A stretch of DNA of 64,000 bases from Deltaproteobacteria bacterium (GTDB taxonomy: Bacteria; Desulfobacterota; DSM-4660; Desulfatiglandales; Desulfatiglandaceae): contig JAFDIV010000007.1 of assembly GCA_019307815.1 (NCBI GenBank), positions 124,001-188,000 on the forward strand, written 5' to 3'. A program made the position numbers and the translations under genes. Position 1 is the stretch's first letter, and each line of letters starts with the position of its first letter. The notes under the pieces were generated by a model. The model was not told the DNA's origin, did not search any database, and was given only the letters and a program-made list of their open reading frames with translations. Shown here in pieces: positions 8,145-17,967 of this stretch.

Positions 8145-8425
8145 CGCTCACCCTGGGGGGCAAGCCCCTTAGTCTCGTCTTTTTAGTTGACCCTCAGTCC
8201 CATTACTACGTCCACAAAATCCAGTAGATATAGGTCACTTCAAACGGATTTAGATAGTGGATTTGGGGTGTGCCTTATTTGACTTGATATGCAATAGGGG
8301 ATAAGTTATAAGGATTTTTTTGCAAGCCGGGGGCCACTGAACTTTTCGCCTGAAACCGTGGTTCGGACGCACACTGCCTTTGTGTTGGCAACAACCTAGT
8401 GAGTGGGGCATAGGAAGGAATAGAA

Positions 8426-10594
8426 TTGGACTGGAGAAACAGGACATATTGTGGCGATCTTGGACCTGAGAACTCAGGCCAGCAGGTCTTGTTGATGGGC
8501 TGGGTAGATGCTATTCGTGATCATGGCAATCTTCTTTTTATCCATCTGCGAGATGTCCGTGGAATCGTGCAGGTGGTCTTTGACCCAAAGGTGAGCAAAA
8601 AAAGTTATGAGGTGGCCACCGATCTCCGAGAAGAGGATGTGGTCCAGGTCCGCGGGAATGTGGCCATCCGGGAAAAGGAAACAGAAAATCCGTATCTAGA
8701 GACAGGGACCATTGAAGTGTATGCCACGGACCTTGAGATCCTGTCCAAGGCAAAGCCCTTGCCCTTCCAGATCTCTGAAAAGGCCATGGTGTTTGGTGAA
8801 GAGCTCAAGTCCAGTCCGGAAAACGTGGATGAGGAGCTGCGCATGAGGTTCCGCTATCTCGATCTAAGGCGGCCCTCAAGGCAATCCATCCTACTCAAGA
8901 GAGACCGTATCGTCCATTCGGCAAGGGAGTCCCTACGATCGCGCCATTTTGTGGAGATCGAGACACCATTTCTCACAAGAAGCACACCCGAGGGGGCCAG
9001 GGACTATTTGGTCCCTAGCCGCGTGCATCGTGGAAAGTTCTATGCCCTTCCCCAATCCCCTCAATTGTTCAAACAGCTTCTCATGATAGGGGGAATGGAC
9101 CGTTACTTCCAGATCGTGCGCTGCTTCCGGGACGAAGACCTCCGCCCCAACCGCCAGCCCGAATTCACACAACTGGACCTAGAGGCCTCATTCATAGACG
9201 AAGAGTTCATATACGAGGTGGTGGAAGATGTGCTCGCGGGCATGTTTGCAATTGGCGGCATCTCACTGGAAAGGCCCTTTCCACGGCTTACCTATGAGGA
9301 GGCCATGAATCAATATGGCACTGACAGGCCCGATACCCGCTTTGGCATGAGGTTCAGGGAAGTCACTGATATTGTCAGTACGACCAATTACACCATCTTT
9401 CGCAAGGTTGTTGAGCAAGGGGGGGTAGTGAAGGGTTTCTGCGTCAGGGGCAAGGCCGATGCACTGAGTAAAAACGTACTTCAAAATGAATATGCACTCA
9501 AGATCGTACCCTCTTTTGGCGCAAAGGGGATGACCTGGATGAAGGTCATGGAGGGGCGGCTTCAGTCCAACATCGCCCAGTTCTTTAGCCCCCAAGAGCA
9601 AGAGAGGTTAATGGAACGATTTGACGCCAAAGAGGGCGACGTTCTTTTAATGGTAGCAGATGAATCCAAAGATCTGGTCAATGAAGTGCTTGGAAAACTG
9701 AGGCTTCATGTGGCCGAAAGGCTCGGTATTATCCCGGAGGATACGTACGCCCCCCTTTGGGTGACACAGTTTCCCCTGTTTGAGATGAAAGAGGAGCAGG
9801 TCAGCTCCCAGCATCACCCCTTTACTCAGCCTGAAAGGGAAGACTTTGACCCGGAAAACACGGAGGAATTGCTCTCCCTAAAATCAAGGGCCTATGATGT
9901 GGTAATCAACGGCGAGGAGCTGGGAGGCGGCAGTATTAGGATTCACCGGATGCAAACCCAGAAAAAGATCTTCAAGGCCTTAGGGCTCAATGATCAGGAA
10001 GCAGAAGCAAAGTTCGGTTTCTTCTTGAAGGCCCTGGAATATGGTACGCCGCCCCATGGCGGGCTGGCCCTGGGTATGGACAGGGTTGTTTCCATGATCT
10101 TGGCCACAGAGTCTATACGTGAAGTTATTGCATTTCCAAAAAACCGTAGGGCCTATTGCCCGCTCACCCAAGCACCGGCCAAAGTAGATAAGGCCCAACT
10201 GGAGGAACTGGGGATCATCACTACCTCGGAGCAGGCAGAGGTGGACATGGGGCCAGGCTCTGGGGAGGCCGAAAGACCTGCTGAGAAGCCCAAAAGGCAT
10301 GAGCCTCGCATCACCAAAGAGGATGTACTCCATGTAGCCAAACTGGCCCGCCTGAAAATCCCTGAACATGAACTGGATTCCTATGCCAAGGACTTGAATG
10401 CCATCTTGGATTACGTGGAAACCCTTGCTGACTTGGACACCGATCAGGTTCCGCCCACCAGCCATGTGCTTCCCATGAAAAACGTATGGCGGGAAGACAA
10501 GGCCAGGCCGCCAGCTGAGACAGAGCCCGTGCTCAAGGAAGCGCCTGAAAGGATGGATGACTATTTCAAAGTGCCCCGGATTCTGGAGACCTGA
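8426..10594 (+). CDS. aspS-gatC: Aspartyl-tRNA synthetase fused to GatC
   Basis: A 722-residue fusion. Residues 1 to about 600 form a complete bacterial AspRS: anticodon-binding OB fold (GWVDAIRDHGNLLFIHLRD), class II motif 2 (QIVRCFRDEDLRPNRQPEFTQ split over residues 230-250) and motif 3 (GLALGMDRVVSM). A charged linker of about 25 residues follows, then about 95 residues of GatC (ITKEDVLHVAKLARLKIPEHEL ending DDYFKVPRILE). It aspartylates tRNA and supplies the small subunit that holds GatA and GatB together. gatA follows after three bases. The start is a TTG with AGGAAGG upstream. The fusion suggests direct hand-over of Asp-tRNA(Asn) to the amidotransferase, and a non-discriminating AspRS. 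Confidence 0.93.
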   Translation: MDWRNRTYCGDLGPENSGQQVLLMGWVDAIRDHGNLLFIHLRDVRGIVQVVFDPKVSKKSYEVATDLREEDVVQVRGNVAIREKETENPYLETGTIEVYATDLEILSKAKPLPFQISEKAMVFGEELKSSPENVDEELRMRFRYLDLRRPSRQSILLKRDRIVHSARESLRSRHFVEIETPFLTRSTPEGARDYLVPSRVHRGKFYALPQSPQLFKQLLMIGGMDRYFQIVRCFRDEDLRPNRQPEFTQLDLEASFIDEEFIYEVVEDVLAGMFAIGGISLERPFPRLTYEEAMNQYGTDRPDTRFGMRFREVTDIVSTTNYTIFRKVVEQGGVVKGFCVRGKADALSKNVLQNEYALKIVPSFGAKGMTWMKVMEGRLQSNIAQFFSPQEQERLMERFDAKEGDVLLMVADESKDLVNEVLGKLRLHVAERLGIIPEDTYAPLWVTQFPLFEMKEEQVSSQHHPFTQPEREDFDPENTEELLSLKSRAYDVVINGEELGGGSIRIHRMQTQKKIFKALGLNDQEAEAKFGFFLKALEYGTPPHGGLALGMDRVVSMILATESIREVIAFPKNRRAYCPLTQAPAKVDKAQLEELGIITTSEQAEVDMGPGSGEAERPAEKPKRHEPRITKEDVLHVAKLARLKIPEHELDSYAKDLNAILDYVETLADLDTDQVPPTSHVLPMKNVWREDKARPPAETEPVLKEAPERMDDYFKVPRILET

Positions 10595-10597
10595 GAT

Positions 10598-12037
10598 ATG
10601 GAGCTTTGCGATCTAAGTGCAACTGAACTGCTTAACATGATGAGAAGGGGAGAGGTTACCTCCGTAGACGTGACCCGCTCAGCTCTCAAGAGGATAGAAG
10701 AGAAGGAGAAAACTATCAGGGCATTCATTACTCTTACACCAGAGCTGGCCTTGGAGCTGGCCGCAGAGGCTGACCAAAGGTGGCAGCATCAGGAAAAGGT
10801 GGGCAGGCTCAATGGCGTTCCTGTCGCTATCAAGGATGTGCTTTGCACCAAAGGCATTCGGACTACGTGCGCCTCCAGGATTCTGTCCAATTACAACCCC
10901 CCTTATAATGCAACGGCCGTACAAAGGCTCTTGGACGAAGGGGCAGTGATCGTTGGTAAGACCAACATGGATGAATTTGCCATGGGCTCTTCCACGGAAA
11001 ACAGTGCCTTTGGCCCTACCCGAAACCCTGTGGATCCGGAAAGGGTCCCTGGTGGGTCAAGCGGGGGGTCAGCCGCAGCAGTGGCCACAGGCGAGGCGGT
11101 CTTGGCCGTAGGTACAGACACGGGGGGATCGATCCGTCAACCTGCTGCATTCTGCGGCGTAGTGGGCATGAAGCCTACATATGGACGAGTCTCCCGGTAC
11201 GGTCTTATAGCCTATGCCTCATCCCTTGATCAGGCCGGGCCATTTGCTCGAACCGTGGAGGACTGTGCCCTTCTATTAAATATCATATCAGGCCACGATC
11301 CAAAGGACAGCACCTCGGCCTCCCTGCCCGTCCCAGATTACATACAGGCACTTGGGAAGGGTGTCAAAGGACTGAAAATAGGCCTGCCCAAAGAGTACTT
11401 TATCAAGGGCCTGGATGAGGCCGTCAGAGAGAAAGTCATGGACGCGGTGGGGCTGCTTGCCCGTGAGGGCGCTGATGTGGTGGATATATCTCTCCCCCAT
11501 ACGCCCTATGCCATCAGCACCTACTATCTCATTGCCACGGCCGAGGCCAGTAGCAACCTGGCTCGCTACGACGGCGTGAAATATGGATACAGGGCGGACG
11601 GGGACATAGAAGATACCATCCACATGTATGAGGAAACCCGCTATGCAGGATTTGGCAAAGAGGTTAAGAGACGCATAATGCTGGGCACCTATGTGCTCTC
11701 GGCAGGCTATTACGAGGCATATTACCTTAAGGCCCAGAAGGTTCGAACCCTTATCAAGGAGGATTTTGACAGGGCATTAGAGACCGTGGATTGTATCATC
11801 ACGCCGGTGTCCCCTTGCCTTCCCTTTAGGATCGGAGAGAAGCTTGGTGACCCGCTGCAGATGTATCTGGTGGATGTCTACACTGTATCGCTCAATCTAG
11901 CTGGCCTTCCAGCCATAAGTGTGCCTTGCGGAGATGTGGATTCCCTGCCCGTGGGTCTGCAGATCATTGGGAAGGCCTTTGACGAACAGATGGTACTGCA
12001 AGTGGCCTATGCATATGAGCAGTTGAGAAAAGGTTAA
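10598..12037 (+). CDS. gatA: Asp-tRNA(Asn)/Glu-tRNA(Gln) amidotransferase subunit A
   Basis: The amidase subunit that frees ammonia from glutamine for amidating mischarged tRNA. The amidase signature is intact: [14 protein letters not shown] with the catalytic Lys, then [14 protein letters not shown] and [16 protein letters not shown] with the Ser-Ser-Lys triad. At 479 residues it is full length. The ATG lies three bases after the stop of aspS-gatC, so the fusion and gatA are co-transcribed. gatB follows after 263 bases of repeat-like sequence rather than directly. Confidence 0.97.
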   Translation: MELCDLSATELLNMMRRGEVTSVDVTRSALKRIEEKEKTIRAFITLTPELALELAAEADQRWQHQEKVGRLNGVPVAIKDVLCTKGIRTTCASRILSNYNPPYNATAVQRLLDEGAVIVGKTNMDEFAMGSSTENSAFGPTRNPVDPERVPGGSSGGSAAAVATGEAVLAVGTDTGGSIRQPAAFCGVVGMKPTYGRVSRYGLIAYASSLDQAGPFARTVEDCALLLNIISGHDPKDSTSASLPVPDYIQALGKGVKGLKIGLPKEYFIKGLDEAVREKVMDAVGLLAREGADVVDISLPHTPYAISTYYLIATAEASSNLARYDGVKYGYRADGDIEDTIHMYEETRYAGFGKEVKRRIMLGTYVLSAGYYEAYYLKAQKVRTLIKEDFDRALETVDCIITPVSPCLPFRIGEKLGDPLQMYLVDVYTVSLNLAGLPAISVPCGDVDSLPVGLQIIGKAFDEQMVLQVAYAYEQLRKG

Positions 12038-12042
12038 AGGAA

Positions 12043-12235
12043 AATGACAAATGCCTAATGAGCAATGCCAAATCAACCTTAAAAGACCAAAGCCCCATAC
12101 TCAAATTTCAGGGAAGTTCAGAGAAAAGAGATCTCTTATACCTCTATGAACAGCGATACGTAACCATTTTGAAACATTTTGACATTTGGCATTTATTTGA
12201 CATTCTCGAATTTGGCATTTGACATTTCTTTAGAA
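12043..12235. repeat. Short AT-rich inverted-repeat patch between gatA and gatB
   Basis: AATGCCAAAT near 12065 recurs in reverse complement as ATTTGGCATT near 12183 and again near 12210, with extra copies of TTTGACATT. No frame of useful length spans it. It looks like remnant repeat DNA of the kind that accumulates between genes. A regulatory role for gatB cannot be excluded. Confidence 0.45.
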
Positions 12236-12300
12236 TTCGGGCGAGAAAGTTCTTGCTGCCAGTTGATGCCGCCTGAAATCGCAATTTTGATGAGATATTC

Positions 12301-13755
12301 ATGGACTACGACATAATCATATGTTTTGAGATACATGCGGAGCTGAACACAGAGAGCAAACTTTTCTGCGGCTGCTTCACCAAGCCAGGGGCTCCACCCA
12401 ATAGCCATGTGTGTCCCGTGTGTACCGGTCACCCGGGCACCTTGCCCGTGCTAAACCGCAAGGCCGTTGAGCACTGCATACGCGCTGGGCTTGCCTTTAA
12501 CTGTAAAATTAACAGGCACGCGCGCTTTGCCAGAAAGAATTATTTTTATCCAGATCTGCCCAAAGGCTACCAGATTTCCCAGTATGAACTCCCCTTATGC
12601 GAGGACGGGGAGTTCGAAATCGAAGGGGATGACGGTGTTCCCTATCCGGTGGGGATTAAGAGAATCCATCTGGAAGAGGACGCGGGTAAATTAGTCCACT
12701 CCACCAAGTCTTTTGACGAGTCCCGTTACAGTCTTGTGGACTATAACCGCTCTGGCGTCCCTCTTATTGAAATTGTTTCGGACCACACAAGGAATCCCAT
12801 TCGATCCCTTTCAGAGGCAAAAAGATATCTGGAAAAGGTAAGACAAGTATTGCAGTATATCGAGGCAAGCCAGTGCATCATCGAAGAGGGCCAGTTTCGC
12901 TGCGATGTTAATATCTCCCTCCGGCCCAAAGGATATGAAGGGTATTTGGAAAGATCCGAGATCAAGAACATGGCCTCTTTCCGGGCCATCATGGATGCCC
13001 TTACTTATGAAATCAAACGCCAGGCCGAGATCATCGAGTCAGGGGGGGAACTCACCCAGGAAACTCGGCTGTATGACGAGGAAAAAGGCATCACCATCCC
13101 CATGCGCGGAAAGGAAGATGCCCCAGATTACCGCTATTTCCCTGAGCCTGATCTAGTGGAACTGGAGATTTCGCAGGAACTCATTAATCGCATACGGGCT
13201 GAGATGCCGGAACTGCCACGGTTTAAGGCCGAACGCCTGGTGCGGGAATACCATATAAGCCAAACAGAGGCCTCGTTGCTCACGAAGCAACGAAAGGTAT
13301 CGGACTTTTTTGAACAAAGCTTTACCTATTGCAAGGATTCCAAAAAACTTGCCTCCTGGATTATCAAGGAACTGTTCAAGTTGCTCAACGAGCACTCTGT
13401 TGCCATTGAGGATTGCCCCATTGCCCCAAAACATTTTGGGAGGCTCATTGCCATGATATCCCAGGGCCAGCTCACTGAGCCCATTGGACGGATTGTGCTG
13501 GATGAAATGTTTCAGACGGGAAAATCACCTGAGATAATCATCCAGGAAAAGGACCTGAAGCCCATTCAACAGGATGACGTTCTCACCCAATTGGTGGAGG
13601 AGGTAATCCGGGAAAACCCAAGCGCAATAGATAAGGTCAGACAGGGAGATACCCAGCCCATTAATTTCTTGATTGGCCAGATCATGAGAAAAACAGGAGG
13701 CAAGGCAGATCCGCACAAAGTGAGGAAGCTGTTGTCAGTCAAGCTTCTCAGCTAG
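12301..13755 (+). CDS. gatB: Asp-tRNA(Asn)/Glu-tRNA(Gln) amidotransferase subunit B
   Basis: The kinase/amidotransferase subunit, which activates the mischarged aminoacyl-tRNA with ATP and adds ammonia. Family landmarks are FEIHAELNTESKLFCGC, CPVCTGHPGTLPVLN, KNYFYPDLPKGYQISQ, FRCDVNISLR and the C-terminal YqeY-like helical domain ending in MRKTGGKADPHKV. Length is 484 residues, as usual. With aspS-gatC and gatA it completes the transamidation set. The start ATG at 12301 gives the expected N-terminus. Confidence 0.97.
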   Translation: MDYDIIICFEIHAELNTESKLFCGCFTKPGAPPNSHVCPVCTGHPGTLPVLNRKAVEHCIRAGLAFNCKINRHARFARKNYFYPDLPKGYQISQYELPLCEDGEFEIEGDDGVPYPVGIKRIHLEEDAGKLVHSTKSFDESRYSLVDYNRSGVPLIEIVSDHTRNPIRSLSEAKRYLEKVRQVLQYIEASQCIIEEGQFRCDVNISLRPKGYEGYLERSEIKNMASFRAIMDALTYEIKRQAEIIESGGELTQETRLYDEEKGITIPMRGKEDAPDYRYFPEPDLVELEISQELINRIRAEMPELPRFKAERLVREYHISQTEASLLTKQRKVSDFFEQSFTYCKDSKKLASWIIKELFKLLNEHSVAIEDCPIAPKHFGRLIAMISQGQLTEPIGRIVLDEMFQTGKSPEIIIQEKDLKPIQQDDVLTQLVEEVIRENPSAIDKVRQGDTQPINFLIGQIMRKTGGKADPHKVRKLLSVKLLS

Positions 13756-13783
13756 GACTAATCCATAAGGTTAGCCACAAGAT

Positions 13784-14028
13784 GGTACTGTCAAATTTCA
13801 GCTATCAGCGGTCAGCTCTCAGCAGTATCAAAAACCCTTTAAAAGCACAATCCTGACAATACCCAATGGCAAAATGTAAAAGGGCCTTCCATTCACACCA
13901 CCTCGCATCTCGAAGCGAGGACCACCTCCACGGAAGGAGTCAGAGGCAGCCTGGAAAGGAGTTCCCTGCGAGCTCTCGTGAAACTTGTAAGATTTTTCGT
14001 TTCTCACACTTTTCCATATGACAGTACC
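13784..14028. mobile_element. Candidate MITE with 10-bp terminal inverted repeats
   Basis: GGTACTGTCA at 13784-13793 and TGACAGTACC at 14019-14028 are perfect inverted repeats enclosing 225 bases without a gene. Inside are nested hairpins: CCTTCC and GGAAGG enclosing CCTCGC and GCGAGG. A TCAGCTATCAGC-type stretch lies next to the left end. The layout fits a non-autonomous transposon or other structured insertion between gatB and waaA. No clear target duplication was found. Confidence 0.5.
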
Positions 14029-14067
14029 CGTCAATAGGATAAAGGTGGAAGGTTCGATGTGCCCTCA

Positions 14068-15339
14068 TCACCATCCAGCCAAGTAACTCTCAATTTCCCG
14101 GCAGGCCCGCTCTGTGCCCCCTCTGCGCTTTTCCACGTATTGTCTTGCGCTCCTGATCACCTCGGCCTTTGGCCTCTTGGTACCAAGGCCTCTGATCAGG
14201 GCCCCCACCAAATCGTGACGGTCTTTCACCTGTATGACCAGACCCTGTTCCAAAATCTCCTCTCCCACCCACAAAAAATTCTTCCAGTACGGACCAATGC
14301 ATGGAACCAGCCCGGTTGCTAATGGCTCAAGGAAGTTTTGGCCCCCGCAAGGCCGCAGCGTCCCGCCCACAAAGGCCGCTACGGCCACCCGATAGGCCTT
14401 GGAAAGTTCACCAAACACATCCCATAGAATGATACTTCCAGGCTGGGTTGGACCATCCATTTCTGAGCGCAATATAAAGGGAAGCCCTGCCCTTTGAAGC
14501 AACCACGTCCAACGCCTCACCCGGTGCATATGCCTCGGAAAAAGCCCCACCACAGCCGCGGGTACCTGGCGCAGCAGGGCTTCAATCACAGCAAGTACGT
14601 CTGCTTCTTCTTGTTTTCGAACAGAGCCCATCACCACAAATGGGGACTCAGGAGGAACCAATGAAGTCAACGGACTGGTCTCTCCCGGGTCAAGGGAATC
14701 AAATGAGATTCGATCGAACTTCATGTTTTGCATAAGCCCAATGGAGGCATGTGGAAACAGGCTCTTAAAACGTGATGCATCTGCCTCGGAGATGGCAAGT
14801 ATGCGATCAGGGCCAATGCTCTGCCACACCCTACCCAAACGCGCGTGCCTCCGTAGGCTCTTCTCAGAAAGTCGTCCGTTGATAAGGAGTACCGGAACAT
14901 GGCTGGACTTGCAGGCGGCCAAAAGGCCTGGCCATAGCTCCGTTTCCAGAAGAACCATTAACCTCGGCCTCCATATCCTCAAGGCCCGCTTAATAATGAT
15001 GGGCATATCAAAAGGAAAATAGTTGGTCTTAATATTCCTGGCCTTGGACCCAGGTTCCATTGCCTCAGTGGCCTTTGTGAAAATCTCAATCCCCTGTGCC
15101 GTTGAGCATGTCACCAATAACCTTGCATTAATCCTTTTGCTTAGGCTCCTTACAATCTGTGCTGCCAGATAGGCCTCGCCCGCAGAGGAGGCCTGAATCC
15201 ACACATCCACTTCCCCCCTAAAACCCTGGACACAGAGCCTCTGGATCCAACCCTGTCTTAGCCTTGAAGAACACGCCAAGAAAGGTAAAGCCATGGCCCA
15301 GGCCACGTTATACGCTGTCATGAATAATCCCTTCATCAT
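14068..15339 (-). CDS. waaA: 3-deoxy-D-manno-octulosonic acid (Kdo) transferase
   Basis: Adds Kdo to lipid A at the inner membrane, a core step of LPS synthesis. The protein has an N-terminal membrane anchor (AYNVAWAMALPFLA), the WIQASSAGEA segment, ETELWPGLL, GRLSEKS, MGSVRKQEEADV and the sugar-nucleotide loop GQNFLEPLATG. At about 424 residues it is full length. In-frame starts exist at 15375, 15339 and 15321. The last has AAGGGA seven bases upstream and 15339 keeps the usual N-terminal length, so the exact start is unsure. It is a single gene flanked by repeats and not part of an LPS cluster here. Confidence 0.92.
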   Translation of the reverse strand: MMKGLFMTAYNVAWAMALPFLACSSRLRQGWIQRLCVQGFRGEVDVWIQASSAGEAYLAAQIVRSLSKRINARLLVTCSTAQGIEIFTKATEAMEPGSKARNIKTNYFPFDMPIIIKRALRIWRPRLMVLLETELWPGLLAACKSSHVPVLLINGRLSEKSLRRHARLGRVWQSIGPDRILAISEADASRFKSLFPHASIGLMQNMKFDRISFDSLDPGETSPLTSLVPPESPFVVMGSVRKQEEADVLAVIEALLRQVPAAVVGLFPRHMHRVRRWTWLLQRAGLPFILRSEMDGPTQPGSIILWDVFGELSKAYRVAVAAFVGGTLRPCGGQNFLEPLATGLVPCIGPYWKNFLWVGEEILEQGLVIQVKDRHDLVGALIRGLGTKRPKAEVIRSARQYVEKRRGGTERACREIESYLAGW

Positions 15340-15375
15340 TTCCAATCCACGCACATGTCTGTCAGGGGGATGCAA

Positions 15376-15730
15376 CCCATCTAATGAGAAACTTGCTTCA
15401 TGGCATCTTCTCTTTTACAGGCAAACCAGCAAATATGCAATATAGGACGCATAAATCATTTATCTTTATTAAACCTGAACAAAACTATGATCCTTGACAT
15501 ACCCCCAAAGATCAGAGACATTAGTTTATGTGTCTATTTGTATCCAAAAATCGATATGACAGGGCAGGGCAACAGATATTCTCAATGTGAGGAAAAAGGG
15601 GCAAGGAGAAAGGGAAAAGCTATTTTTTTATAAAGGACTCTGACGCATAATATCTGGGTCCAGTGTTGAATAGGGTGCACGGCCTAGAGAAAATCTCCAT
15701 CCCCGAATAGGTGTTATAGTATCTTGGGCC
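15376..15730. other. Gene-free stretch between divergent waaA and arsR-like gene, with a dispersed repeat copy
   Basis: No credible gene is seen. At 15565-15583 lies CAGGGCAACAGATATTCTC, which matches 18 of 19 bases at 29342-29360 and partly matches 25927-25945. Promoters for the two divergent genes should lie here, but I could not define them. Confidence 0.5.
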
Positions 15731-16093
15731 ATGGGCAAGGAGACGGAGATGAAAGAGTTTATCAAGGTCATGAGGGCGCTTTCAGACCCCAATCGTGTAA
15801 AGCTGATCAAAATGTTGCAACGAAAAAGCATGTGCGTCTGCGAAATCCAGGCCGCACTTGGCATTGCGCAACCCACCGTATCCAAGCACTTGAAGATCCT
15901 TGCAGATGCAGGCCTGGTGGACTACAAAAAGGACGGCCTTTGGGTCAATTACTTTCTCACAGACGGCAGCAGCAGCCCTTATGCCGCAAGCCTCCTTGGA
16001 AACATGAAGCACTGGCTGGAAGATGACAAGGAGATACAAGAACTGGCAAAAAAGCTCCCCATGATCAATCGGGAGGATATTTGCAGCAGATGA
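15731..16093 (+). CDS. ArsR-family winged-helix regulator
   Basis: A 120-residue ArsR/SmtB-type repressor. The winged helix is clear: RALSDPNRVKLIKMLQ, then CVCEIQAALGIAQPTVSKHLKILADAGLV. It keeps the CVCE cysteine pair used by arsenite-sensing members. Its stop overlaps the start of the CoA-transferase/GNAT gene (ATGA at 16090-16093), so they are translationally coupled and it probably controls that gene. No arsenic-resistance genes are near, so metal sensing is uncertain and an organic effector is possible. Confidence 0.85.
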   Translation: MGKETEMKEFIKVMRALSDPNRVKLIKMLQRKSMCVCEIQAALGIAQPTVSKHLKILADAGLVDYKKDGLWVNYFLTDGSSSPYAASLLGNMKHWLEDDKEIQELAKKLPMINREDICSR

Positions 16094-17952
16094 GCCTTAT
16101 ACCTGAAAAATGGGCAAGCAAATTGGTGAAGCCTGATAAGGTTCTAGAAAAAATACGCCCAGGGATGAGCATATTTATTGGCACAGGTGTGGCCGAACCC
16201 AGGACCCTTGTAAAAAGCCTCATGGCCTCAGACAGCCCTAACCTCCAGGATCTGGAGTTCATCCAGTTGGTCAGTCTGGGCGATGCCATCTCCTTTGAGG
16301 AAAGGTACTCCCAAAAGTTTCGACTCAAGACCTTTTTTGCTGGCTGGGTGGCCAGCGAGGCCATAACAGCGGGCAGGGTTGATCTTATCCCGTGCCGCTT
16401 TTCCCGGATCCCAAAGCTCATCGAGGCCGGAACCATCAACATAGATGTTGCCTTTGTTCAAATCACACCACCTGATGAGGCTGGATATGCCAGCCTGGGT
16501 GTAGCCGTGGATGTCGCTAGAGAGGCCATGCAAAAGGCCTCCATCGTGGTGGGCGAAATCAATGAGGCCGTGCCGCGGACCTTGGGGGATACCTTCGTGC
16601 ATGTGGATGACTTCAACTACCTGGTGGAGGCAACCCAGCCCCCCATCTATTTCCCCCGACCAACTGTAGATAAGATCCATGATAAACTCGCCTCCCATGT
16701 GGCCTCTCTTATTCCGGACGGTAGCTGTATTTCCTTTTCCATTGGCCCGCTATTCGAGGCCCTTGCCCGGCACCTTACCCTTAGACGCAATCTTGGCCTT
16801 CATTGTCCCATCTTTACTGATGCACTGATGGACCTTGTAAAAAGTGGGGCAGTCAGCAATCGGCTGAAGGGGAATTTCAAGGGTAAATGTGTTGTGGCCT
16901 ATACCTTGGGCACACCGGAGCTGATGAAATGGCTTCACAACAACCCACTCATTGAGTTCCAGTCCATTGATGTGGTGGCAGACCCAAAGGTGATTGGGAA
17001 AAATGACCGCTTTGTGGTGGTGCTCCCGGCCCGGAAGGTGGATCTTACCGGAGAGGTAGCCCTCCCCACCGGCAAGGGTAATGTGGCTGCTGGCCCGGGT
17101 GAGGCCCAGGAATTTTTCGCTGGGGCAGCCTTGGCAAAACACGGAAGGACCATCTTTGCCCTTCCCAGCCGCAACCTGAAAGGAGAACCCAATATCCTTC
17201 TGTCTGTGCAAAATTACCCCAACCAGTTCTCAAATCGTGAATCATTGGATTTGGTTGTAACCGAATATGGGGTAGCCTCTCTTATTGGAAAGACTATCCG
17301 GGAACGTGCCTTGGCCCTGATTGATATCGCCCATCCTGATGACAGGGAGGCCCTGGTTCAACAGGCCAAGGAAAACCACCTTCTTTTTCCGGAGCAGGTG
17401 TATATCGCAGAATCGGGTCACCTTTACCCGGAAAATTTGGCCTGCAGTTATATATTCAAAGGGGACCTTACGGTCCATTTCAGGGCCATTAAGCCGTCAG
17501 ATGTGGAAGAAATGCGCAGGCTCTTTTATCGCTTCTCTGATGAAGCGGTATATTATCGCTATTTCAGCCCAATAAAGACAATGCCCCATACCAAGATGCA
17601 GGAATATGTCAATGTGGACTATCGTAACACCATGTCCATTGTGGGACTGATTGGCGAGCCTGGAGAGGAGCAGATCATCGCAGAGGGTAGATACGCCCGC
17701 ATACCGGAGACCTCATCCGCAGACTTGGCCTTTGTGGTTGATGAGGCATATCAAGGAAGGGGAATCGCCACCTTCCTCTTCGAGTTGCTGTGTCGGGTGG
17801 CACGGGAAAAAGGAATAAAGGCCTTCCGGGCCGATGTGCTGGCCACCAATAAGGCCATGCTTAAGGTATTGGAAAAGTCTCCATATCCCTTTAAGGCAGT
17901 AATGAACAGCGGGGTATACGAAATTACCATCCCTCTTACCGACGAAGGGTAG
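16090..17952 (+). CDS. Acetyl-CoA hydrolase/CoA-transferase fused to a GNAT acetyltransferase
   Basis: A 620-residue fusion. Residues 1 to about 440 are of the acetyl-CoA hydrolase/4-hydroxybutyrate CoA-transferase family. They include ITPPDEAGYASLG and the conserved VTEYGVASLIGK segment that carries the catalytic Glu in this family. Residues from about 465 form a GNAT domain (VHFRAIKPSDVEEMRRLF, then the acyl-CoA loop DEAYQGRGIATFL). It may move CoA between acyl groups, with the GNAT part acetylating a protein or acting as a sensor; the real substrates are unknown. An in-frame TTG at 16081 is an alternative start. The ATG overlaps the ArsR stop. Confidence 0.85.
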   Translation: MSLIPEKWASKLVKPDKVLEKIRPGMSIFIGTGVAEPRTLVKSLMASDSPNLQDLEFIQLVSLGDAISFEERYSQKFRLKTFFAGWVASEAITAGRVDLIPCRFSRIPKLIEAGTINIDVAFVQITPPDEAGYASLGVAVDVAREAMQKASIVVGEINEAVPRTLGDTFVHVDDFNYLVEATQPPIYFPRPTVDKIHDKLASHVASLIPDGSCISFSIGPLFEALARHLTLRRNLGLHCPIFTDALMDLVKSGAVSNRLKGNFKGKCVVAYTLGTPELMKWLHNNPLIEFQSIDVVADPKVIGKNDRFVVVLPARKVDLTGEVALPTGKGNVAAGPGEAQEFFAGAALAKHGRTIFALPSRNLKGEPNILLSVQNYPNQFSNRESLDLVVTEYGVASLIGKTIRERALALIDIAHPDDREALVQQAKENHLLFPEQVYIAESGHLYPENLACSYIFKGDLTVHFRAIKPSDVEEMRRLFYRFSDEAVYYRYFSPIKTMPHTKMQEYVNVDYRNTMSIVGLIGEPGEEQIIAEGRYARIPETSSADLAFVVDEAYQGRGIATFLFELLCRVAREKGIKAFRADVLATNKAMLKVLEKSPYPFKAVMNSGVYEITIPLTDEG

Positions 17953-17967
17953 TAACAAATTAAAATC

